Shown piece by piece: positions 1-4,901 of a DNA stretch of 8,802 nt. Source of the DNA: Alphaproteobacteria bacterium (GTDB lineage: Bacteria; Pseudomonadota; Alphaproteobacteria; Rhodobacterales; Rhodobacteraceae); NCBI GenBank assembly GCA_030425945.1, contig JAUHZL010000095.1:1-8802 (forward strand), given 5' to 3'. Within the stretch, counting starts at the first letter, position 1. Each line of letters begins with the position of its first letter. Below the pieces are notes generated by a model. It was given only the letters and a program-made list of their open reading frames with translations, was not told the origin of the DNA and searched no databases. The position numbers were made by a program, and so were the translations under genes.

Positions 1-80
1 CTGGCGAGCGGGCGCTCGGCCTTGGCGGCGGCGATCTCGTCGAGCTTGTAGGCCTTGATGCGGTCGAGAATGTCACTCAT
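1..80 (-). CDS. trpC: Indole-3-glycerol phosphate synthase, N-terminus only (runs off the window)
   Basis: TrpC closes the indole ring, converting 1-(2-carboxyphenylamino)-1-deoxyribulose 5-phosphate to indole-3-glycerol phosphate in the cytoplasm. Only the first 26 codons are present. They read MSDILDRIKAYKLDEIAAAK and continue to an ERPLA segment. This matches the usual TrpC start, a short helix with the I-x-x-x-K-x-x-E/D-I pattern that precedes the TIM barrel. The catalytic residues lie beyond the window edge. The ATG is at 80-78. No clear Shine-Dalgarno sequence precedes it; the upstream bases are tattt then caacgcc. The gene follows trpD on the same strand after a 166-bp spacer, which is long for this otherwise tight block. 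The identification rests on the N-terminal match together with the trpG-trpD context. Confidence 0.85.
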   Translation of the reverse strand, partial: MSDILDRIKAYKLDEIAAAKAERPLA

Positions 81-148
81 GGCGTTGAAATACCCGTTGC
101 GCGCGGTGATGAAAAGCGGCGTTGCGGAGGTGCGGTCGATGCCCTGGC

Positions 149-176
149 GCGTTTCCGGGCAAGCGATTGGAAACGC
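149..176. repeat. Inverted repeat (perfect stem, 12-nt loop) in the trpD-trpC spacer
   Basis: The arms cgcgtttcc (148-156) and ggaaacgcg (169-177) are exact reverse complements of 9 bases, separated by 12 bases. The pairing stops beyond these arms because base 147 and base 178 are both g. No U-tract follows on the minus strand, so a Rho-independent terminator is unlikely. The element could be an operator half-site pair or an mRNA stem between trpD and trpC. Confidence 0.55.
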
Positions 177-186
177 GGGAAAAGCC

Positions 187-240
187 ACGTCGGTGCAACG
201 TCGGTATCACGTCGGTATTCTGTCGGTGCCGATGTCGGTG
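187..240 (-). repeat. Five 11-bp tandem direct repeats (ACCGAC core)
   Basis: On the plus strand gtcggt begins at 189, 200, 211, 222 and 234, so the spacing is 11, 11, 11 and 12 bp. The three leftmost copies share eight bases, acgtcggt (187-194, 198-205, 209-216). The other two are ctgtcggt (220-227) and atgtcggt (232-239). On the trp-coding strand each unit reads ACCGACGT plus three variable bases. The period is not a multiple of three and the stretch lies outside any gene, so codon structure does not explain it. The period is close to one turn of B-DNA, which would place all copies on the same helix face. Whether it is a protein-binding array or a chance minisatellite cannot be decided from the sequence. 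Confidence 0.8.
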
Positions 241-246
241 CGCGCC

Positions 247-1272
247 TCAGCCCGGCGCGGCGGCGGAGGTCAGGCGGGCGAGCGCCTCGACCTTGGCCCT
301 GGCCGCGCCGCTGTCGAGGCTTTCGGCGGCCAGCACCGCGCCGTCGCGCAGCGAGCCGACCGTGCCCGACACCACCAGCGCGGCCGCCGCGTTCAGGCAG
401 ACCGCGTCGCGGTAGGCGGACGGCGCCCCGTCGAGCAGCGCCCGGAAGGCCACCCCGTTCTCGGCCGGGGTGCCGCCGAGGATGGCCTCGAACGGGTGGA
501 CGGGGAGGCCCGCGTCCTCCGGGTGGAGTTCGCGCTCGGTCACGGTGCCGTTCTCCAGCGCCGCGACCCAGGAGACGCCCGCGATGCTGAGCTCGTCGGT
601 GCCGTCCGAGCCGTGGACGATCCAGGCGGTCTCGGAGCCGAGCTGCGCAAGCGTCTCGGCCATCGGGCGGATCAGCGGACGGGCGAAGGCCCCGGTCAGC
701 TGGCGCTTGACGCCCGCCGGGTTGGTCAGCGGGCCGAGGATGTTGAAGATCGTCCGGGTGCCCAGTTCGGCGCGCGTCGGCATGACGTGGCGGATCGCCG
801 GGTGGTGCATCGGGGCCATCATGAAGGCGATGCCGACCTCGGCCAGCGCCGCCTCGACGACGGAGGGGCCGACCATCACCTCGATCCCCATCTGGGTCAG
901 CACGTCCGCGGCGCCGGACTTGGAGCTGAGGTTGCGGTTGCCGTGCTTGGCGACCGGCACGCCCGCGCCCGCGACGACGAAGGCGGTGGCGGTCGAGATG
1001 TTCAGCGTGCCCTTGCCGTCGCCGCCGGTGCCGACGATGTCCATCGCGCCCTCGGGCGCCGTCACCGGGTTGCACTTGGCGCGCATCACGGCGGCGGCGG
1101 CGGCGTATTCGTCGACCGTTTCGCCCCGCGTGCGCAGCGCCATCAGGAAGCCGCCCATCTGGCTGGGGGTCGCTTCGCCCTCGAACAGCGCGTTGAAGGC
1201 GGCTTCGGCCTCGGCGCGGGTGAGGGGGCGCTCGGCGGCCGTGCCGATCAGCGGCTTCAGGGCATCACTCAT
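247..1272 (-). CDS. trpD: Anthranilate phosphoribosyltransferase
   Basis: TrpD transfers the phosphoribosyl group of PRPP to anthranilate, giving N-(5-phosphoribosyl)anthranilate, the second committed step of tryptophan synthesis. The protein has 341 residues, a normal length for a stand-alone TrpD. An N-terminal helical domain (about 1-70) precedes the nucleoside phosphorylase/phosphoribosyltransferase fold. Visible family motifs are GTGGDG (81-86) and the N-x-S-T segment (91-94), which hold PRPP, then KHGNR (109-113) and SSKSG (116-120). An Arg in the MPTRAEL stretch (R167) fits the anthranilate-contacting arginine, GPLTNP lies at 180-185, and the Mg-binding DE pair is at 226-227. The ATG overlaps the trpG stop as ATGA, so translation is probably coupled to trpG. 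No key residue is missing. Confidence 0.97.
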   Translation of the reverse strand: MSDALKPLIGTAAERPLTRAEAEAAFNALFEGEATPSQMGGFLMALRTRGETVDEYAAAAAVMRAKCNPVTAPEGAMDIVGTGGDGKGTLNISTATAFVVAGAGVPVAKHGNRNLSSKSGAADVLTQMGIEVMVGPSVVEAALAEVGIAFMMAPMHHPAIRHVMPTRAELGTRTIFNILGPLTNPAGVKRQLTGAFARPLIRPMAETLAQLGSETAWIVHGSDGTDELSIAGVSWVAALENGTVTERELHPEDAGLPVHPFEAILGGTPAENGVAFRALLDGAPSAYRDAVCLNAAAALVVSGTVGSLRDGAVLAAESLDSGAARAKVEALARLTSAAAPG

Positions 1273-1850
1273 GCGGGCACCTTCAGGGTCTTCAGGAAGT
1301 TGCCGAGCATCGCGTGGCCGTGCTCGGAGCGGATCGATTCCGGGTGGAACTGCACGCCGTGGACCGGCAGCGTCCGGTGCTGCAGGCCCATGATGGTGCC
1401 GTCTTCCAGCCAGGCGGTGACCTCGAGGCAGTCGGGCAGGCTGTCGCGGTCGACCACCAGCGAGTGGTAGCGGGTCGCGGCAAAGGGCGAGGGCAGGCCC
1501 TCGAACAGGCCTTTGCTCGCGTGGTGCATGGTGCCCATCTTGCCGTGGACGATCTCGTGGCAGCGCACGACCTTGCCGCCGAAGGCCTGCCCGATGGTCT
1601 GGTGCCCGAGGCAGACGCCGAGGAGCGGCGTGCGGGTCTCTGCGGCGGCCTCGGTCAGGGCGAGGCAGATGCCGGCCTGGTCGGGGTCGCAGGGGCCGGG
1701 GGACAGCACGATGCCTGCCGGGTTCAGCGCCAGCGCGTCCTGCACGTCGAGCGCGTCGTTGCGGCGCACGGTGACATCGGCCCCAAGCTCGCCCAGATAA
1801 TGGACAAGGTTGAAGGTGAAGCTGTCATAATTGTCGATGAGCAATAGCAT
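1269..1850 (-). CDS. trpG: Anthranilate synthase component II (glutamine amidotransferase)
   Basis: TrpG hydrolyses glutamine and channels ammonia to TrpE for anthranilate formation. The 193-residue class I amidotransferase begins with the typical MLLLIDNYDSFTFNLVHYL stretch. The oxyanion-loop segment SPGPCDP is at 50-56, the nucleophile elbow GVCLGHQ places Cys at residue 80, and the rest of the triad is His169 and Glu171 in the FHPES motif. The reading frame stays open upstream to 1943. I chose the ATG at 1850 because homologous sequence starts there and a strong aggagagg lies 6 bases upstream (1857-1864). The gene is unfused to trpE, unlike the trpEG fusions of Rhizobiales. It is divergent from the yibQ-like gene and overlaps trpD by 4 bp. 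A paralogous PabA role is possible, since TrpG often serves both pathways, but the trpD linkage favours Trp. Confidence 0.97.
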   Translation of the reverse strand: MLLLIDNYDSFTFNLVHYLGELGADVTVRRNDALDVQDALALNPAGIVLSPGPCDPDQAGICLALTEAAAETRTPLLGVCLGHQTIGQAFGGKVVRCHEIVHGKMGTMHHASKGLFEGLPSPFAATRYHSLVVDRDSLPDCLEVTAWLEDGTIMGLQHRTLPVHGVQFHPESIRSEHGHAMLGNFLKTLKVPA

Positions 1851-2018
1851 TGCGCGCCTCTCCTGCCTTGCGCCTGCTTCAAGGGGGGTGCACCCTGCGC
1901 GCCGGTCGCGGTATAGATGGGCCAAGGCAAAGGCCGGGGTCAAGGCTGCGGGACGCGCAGGCAGGCGCTGTGGCGGACCGGGCCGAAGACCGAACCGACA
2001 AGGAGCAGGACAGGCGAC
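1851..2018. promoter_or_regulatory. Divergent trpG / yibQ control region
   Basis: These 168 bp separate the trpG and yibQ starts, so they should hold promoters for both directions, and this is the only place from which trpGD can start independently of trpE. For trpG, a TATACC hexamer (1910-1915, minus strand) could serve as a -10, but I find no good -35 at 16-18 bp; a TTGACC lies about 22 bp upstream. The perfect palindrome gggtgcaccc (1886-1895) sits just downstream of that point, where an operator could act. On the plus strand TATAGA (1912-1917) overlaps the same AT-rich spot. No ATG-initiated leader peptide with Trp codons is seen on the minus strand, so classical trp attenuation is not supported. 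The promoter assignment is inference. Confidence 0.35.
1857..1864 (-). promoter_or_regulatory. Shine-Dalgarno sequence that fixes the trpG start
   Basis: On the minus strand the bases read aggagagg, 6 nt before the ATG at 1850. This decides in favour of that start over the longer frame reaching 1943. Confidence 0.75.
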
Positions 2019-3356
2019 ATGCTGAAGGGTTTACTCTCCGGGCTGATCTGGGGCGCGCTGGTCTCGACCCTCGTGGTGGTCGGGGCGTCGCTGAACGCGC
2101 CGCTGCTGGGTCCGCGCGCCGAGCCGGTCGAGGTGCCGCGCGGCAGCGGGTTCGACGCCGCGATGGTGGCGCCGGGGATGCGGACGCCGGGCACCGCCGA
2201 TCCGATCGCGCCGGGGACCGAGGCCGCGCCGCGCGCCGAGGTCCCCGAGGCGCCCGAGACGCCCGGCGGGGCCGACACTGCCCCCGCGCCGGGCGTGCGT
2301 CTGCCCGAGGTGCCGGAGGGACCGGTGCTGCCCGAAACCCCCGAAGCCAGCGCGGACCCGGTCGAGGTGGCCCGTGCCGAGACCGCCCCGGAGGTGCCCG
2401 TCGCCCCGCCCGCCGCGCCGCTGTTGCGCGATGCGCCAGAGGGCCTGCCGGTGACCGAGGGGGTCGACGGTGCGCCGGAGCCCGAACCGGAGCCGGTTGC
2501 GGAGCCCGCGCCGGTGGCTGAGCCGGAGCCGGAGCCGGTCGCGACCGAAGGGGCGGAGGCCCCGCCGACGCCCGCCGAGGTGGCGCGCGCGGGCGTGGTG
2601 ACCGGGCGGCTGCCCAGCATCGGGGCCGAGACCCCCGCCGCGCCCGAGACCGCCGTCGTGCAGCCCGCGCCGCAGGCGGAGGGGGCGCTGGAGCGCAACG
2701 CGCTGCGCTTGCCGCTCAGCCCCGGGTTGCCGGTCTATTCCATCGTGCTGATCGACCGGACCGGCGATGCCCTGCCGCAGGCCGCGGTCGCGGGCTTTCC
2801 CGCGCCGCTGACGGTGGCGCTCGACCCGCGCACCTCGGGCGCGGCGGCGGCGGCCGAGGGCTACCGGGCGACCGGGCACGAGGTGCTCGTGCTGGCCGAC
2901 GCGCTGCCCGCCGAGGCGACGCCGTCCGAGCTGGGCGCGCTGATGGCCGACCTGCTGGCCGCGCTGCCGAGCGCGGTGGGCGTGCTGATCCCGCCCGAAA
3001 GCCCGATCCTGCGCGACCGGGCGCGGATGACGGCGGTGACGGGGCTGCTGGCGCGGACCGGGCATGGCCTCGTGGCGCTGCCGCAGGGCCTCGACACGCT
3101 GGGGCAGGTCGCCGAGGCGGCGGGCGTGCCCGAGGCCAAGCTGTTCAGCGTGCTGGATTCGGGCGACGAGGCCGCGCCGCTGATCGAGCGCTATCTCGAC
3201 CGCGCCGCCTTCGAGGCCGACCGCGCCGCCGCGGTGGCCGTGCTGGGGACGGTGCGCCCCGAGACGGTGGAGGCGCTGACCAACTGGATCGGGGGCCGCC
3301 GCGCCGCCGGGATGGCGGTCGCGCCGATTTCCGCGCTGATGCTCGACGAGTTCTGA
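2019..3356 (+). CDS. yibQ: Divergent polysaccharide deacetylase (YibQ)-family protein, membrane-anchored, probably catalytically degenerate
   Basis: The protein has 445 residues. A single hydrophobic N-terminal helix (about 5-25) after MLKG looks like a membrane anchor or signal. A long disordered Pro/Glu/Ala-rich stretch (about 30-225) includes PEPEPEPVA-type repeats at 153-175. A C-terminal domain (about 235-445) fits the divergent polysaccharide deacetylase (NodB-like barrel) family, with SIVLID at 241-246, AVGVL at 319-323, GHGLVALPQGLDT at 348-360 and a final APISALM. In the YibQ family the metal site uses an Asp-Asp pair, a VGVNNHM-type His and a further GHP-type His. Here the equivalents look like ID-R, VGVLIPP and VLGTVRPET, so the ligands appear lost. 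The ATG at 2019 is chosen because the anchor helix follows directly. An aggag lies 13 nt upstream, rather far; the frame is open from 1917. The gene is antisense to the trp genes and convergent with trpE. Its function is unknown. Confidence 0.8.
   Translation: MLKGLLSGLIWGALVSTLVVVGASLNAPLLGPRAEPVEVPRGSGFDAAMVAPGMRTPGTADPIAPGTEAAPRAEVPEAPETPGGADTAPAPGVRLPEVPEGPVLPETPEASADPVEVARAETAPEVPVAPPAAPLLRDAPEGLPVTEGVDGAPEPEPEPVAEPAPVAEPEPEPVATEGAEAPPTPAEVARAGVVTGRLPSIGAETPAAPETAVVQPAPQAEGALERNALRLPLSPGLPVYSIVLIDRTGDALPQAAVAGFPAPLTVALDPRTSGAAAAAEGYRATGHEVLVLADALPAEATPSELGALMADLLAALPSAVGVLIPPESPILRDRARMTAVTGLLARTGHGLVALPQGLDTLGQVAEAAGVPEAKLFSVLDSGDEAAPLIERYLDRAAFEADRAAAVAVLGTVRPETVEALTNWIGGRRAAGMAVAPISALMLDEF
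2475..2543 (+). repeat. Imperfect Glu-Pro repeats within the yibQ linker
   Basis: Residues 153-175 read as three related blocks: PEPEPEPVA, EPAPVA and EPEPEPVA. The DNA repeats gag-ccg type codons imperfectly. Such linkers are extended, acidic and variable in length. Here it probably spaces the C-terminal domain away from the membrane, which is inference. Confidence 0.6.
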
Positions 3357-3378
3357 GGCGGCGGGACCGGCCGCCTCA
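3354..3378. terminator. Palindrome at the yibQ/trpE convergent junction, candidate bidirectional terminator
   Basis: The arms tgaggcggc (3354-3362) and gccgcctca (3370-3378) pair perfectly over 9 bp around a 7-base loop (gggaccg). The outermost three bases of each arm are the stop codons, TGA of yibQ on the plus strand and TGA of trpE on the minus strand. The GC-rich stem works on both transcripts, but no T-run follows on either side, so a classical intrinsic terminator is incomplete. It could act as a pause site, a 3' end stabiliser or a Rho-assisted terminator. Confidence 0.5.
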
Positions 3379-4890
3379 GCCGTTCCGGTCCGACTTGGCG
3401 AAGAGGCCCGCTTCCTCGGCCGCGCGGCGGATGGCGCGGGACTTGTTGACGGTTTCCTGGAACTCGGCCTCGGGGTCGCTGTCGTAGACGACGCCGCCAC
3501 CTGCCTGGATATAGAGCGTCTGGTCCTTCAGCACGGCGGTGCGCAGGGCGATGCACATGTCCATGTCGCCGTTCGCGGCGAAGTAGCCGACGCCGCCGCC
3601 GTAGACGCCGCGCTTTTCCGGCTCCAGCTCGTCGATGATCTCCATCGCGCGGACCTTGGGCGCGCCCGAGACGGTGCCCGCGGGCATCCCCGCCAGCAGG
3701 GCCGAGAGGGCGTCGTGATCCTCGCTGAGTTCGCCCACCACGTTCGAGACGATGTGCATGACGTGGGAATAGCGCTCGACGATGAATTCCTCGGTCGGGC
3801 GGACCGTGCCGATCTTCGAGACCCGGCCGACGTCGTTGCGCCCGAGGTCGAGCAGCATCAGGTGCTCGGCCAGTTCCTTGGGATCGGCGAGCAGGTCCAG
3901 TTCCAGCGCCTTGTCCTCGGCCGGGGTCGCGCCGCGCTTGCGGGTGCCCGCGATGGGCCGGATCGTCACCTCGCGCCCGAACACGCGCACGAGGATCTCG
4001 GGCGAGGCGCCGATGACCTGGAAGCCGCCGAAGTTGAAGAAGAACATGAAGGGCGACGGGTTGGTGCGCCGCAGCGAGCGATAAAGCGCGAAGGGCGGGT
4101 AGGGGAAATGCTGCGCCCAGCGTTGCGAGGGCACGACCTGGAAGATGTCGCCCGCGCGGATGTAGTCCTTGGCCTTCTCGACGGCCTGAAGATAGGCGTC
4201 ATGGGCGAAGTTCGACACCGCCTCTCCGACCGGGGCGGCCTCGCCGAGATCGCGGCTTTCGCCCTCGGCGGAGCGTTCGAGGTCGCGCACGGCGTCCATC
4301 ACCCGTTCGGCGGCCTGCGCATAGGCGGCGCGCGCCGTCAGCCCGGACCCGGCCCAGGCGGGCGAGACCACGGTCACCTCGCCCTTCACCCCGTCGAGCA
4401 CCGCGACGACCGAGGGCCGCATCAGCACCGCGTCGGGCAGGCCGAGGGGATCGGGATTGACGTTCGGCAGCCGCTCGACGAGCCGGACCATGTCATAGCC
4501 GAGATAGCCGAAGAGACCCGCCGCGATGGGCGGCAGGTCGTCGGGCATGTCGATCCGGCTTTCCGCGATCAGGCCGCGCAGGGCGGTCAGCGGGTCGGCC
4601 TCGACCGGGCGGAACGCCTCCGGGTCGAAGCGGGCGTCGCGGTTCAGCTCGGACGCGGTGCCCCGGCAGCGCCAGATCAGGTCGGGTTTCAGCCCGACCA
4701 CCGAGTAGCGCCCGCGCACCTCGCCGCCGGTCACCGACTCGAGCACGAAGCTGTCGGTGCGGGCCCGGGCGAGCTTGAGCATCACCGACACCGGCGTGTC
4801 GAGGTCGGCGGCGAGCCGCGTGTAGACCACCTGGTTTTCGCCGCGCGCGAACCCGGCCTCGAACTGAGCGAACTCGGGAAAGAGCGCCAT
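3376..4890 (-). CDS. trpE: Anthranilate synthase component I
   Basis: TrpE converts chorismate to anthranilate using ammonia supplied by TrpG; it is the first committed step of tryptophan synthesis. The 504 residues comprise an N-terminal domain (about 1-165) with the LES segment (50-52) of the Trp feedback site, and the C-terminal chorismate-binding domain. Motifs visible there are GDIFQVVPSQR (247-257), NPSPFMFF (277-284, which also contributes to the Trp pocket), GASPE (294-298), IAGTRKRG (313-320), AEHLMLLDLGRND (341-353), PAGTVSGAPK (403-412), GGGVGYF (431-437), IQAGGGVV (461-468) and the Mg-region Glu around 476. All expected features of a feedback-sensitive TrpE are present. A PabB assignment is less likely because of the length and the trp context. 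The ATG at 4890 has an aagg about 9 nt upstream that overlaps the ppiD stop region. Only 11 bp separate it from ppiD, and no attenuator fits there. Confidence 0.97.
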   Translation of the reverse strand: MALFPEFAQFEAGFARGENQVVYTRLAADLDTPVSVMLKLARARTDSFVLESVTGGEVRGRYSVVGLKPDLIWRCRGTASELNRDARFDPEAFRPVEADPLTALRGLIAESRIDMPDDLPPIAAGLFGYLGYDMVRLVERLPNVNPDPLGLPDAVLMRPSVVAVLDGVKGEVTVVSPAWAGSGLTARAAYAQAAERVMDAVRDLERSAEGESRDLGEAAPVGEAVSNFAHDAYLQAVEKAKDYIRAGDIFQVVPSQRWAQHFPYPPFALYRSLRRTNPSPFMFFFNFGGFQVIGASPEILVRVFGREVTIRPIAGTRKRGATPAEDKALELDLLADPKELAEHLMLLDLGRNDVGRVSKIGTVRPTEEFIVERYSHVMHIVSNVVGELSEDHDALSALLAGMPAGTVSGAPKVRAMEIIDELEPEKRGVYGGGVGYFAANGDMDMCIALRTAVLKDQTLYIQAGGGVVYDSDPEAEFQETVNKSRAIRRAAEEAGLFAKSDRNG

Positions 4891-4901
4891 GCGACCGGGC
4901 C

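Larger units (their letters stand above)
81..246 (-). other. trpD-trpC spacer with phased repeats and an inverted repeat
   Basis: This 166-bp stretch has no convincing coding potential. Read in the direction of trp transcription it holds five ACCGAC direct repeats just after the trpD stop codon, then a 9-bp inverted repeat, then about 68 bp without notable structure before the trpC ATG. No T-run follows the inverted repeat, so an intrinsic terminator is not supported. I could not find a good -35/-10 pair. The spacer could carry an internal promoter or control region for trpC and the genes beyond it, but that is inference from its position and length. Confidence 0.5.

Noticed and set aside
55..1470. 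471-residue plus-strand frame opposite trpC, trpD and trpG
   Set aside because: It crosses three minus-strand genes and the non-coding spacer, with no motif or ribosome site.
1851..1943. Longer trpG start at 1943 adding 31 residues
   Set aside because: The extra residues have no match to TrpG N-termini, and a strong aggagagg directly precedes the ATG at 1850.
2031..3500. 489-residue open frame on the minus strand opposite yibQ
   Set aside because: Its product is dominated by Arg, His and Gly in a pattern typical of the antisense frame of a GC-rich gene. It runs into the trpE 3' end, while the plus-strand protein has a membrane anchor and a recognisable domain.
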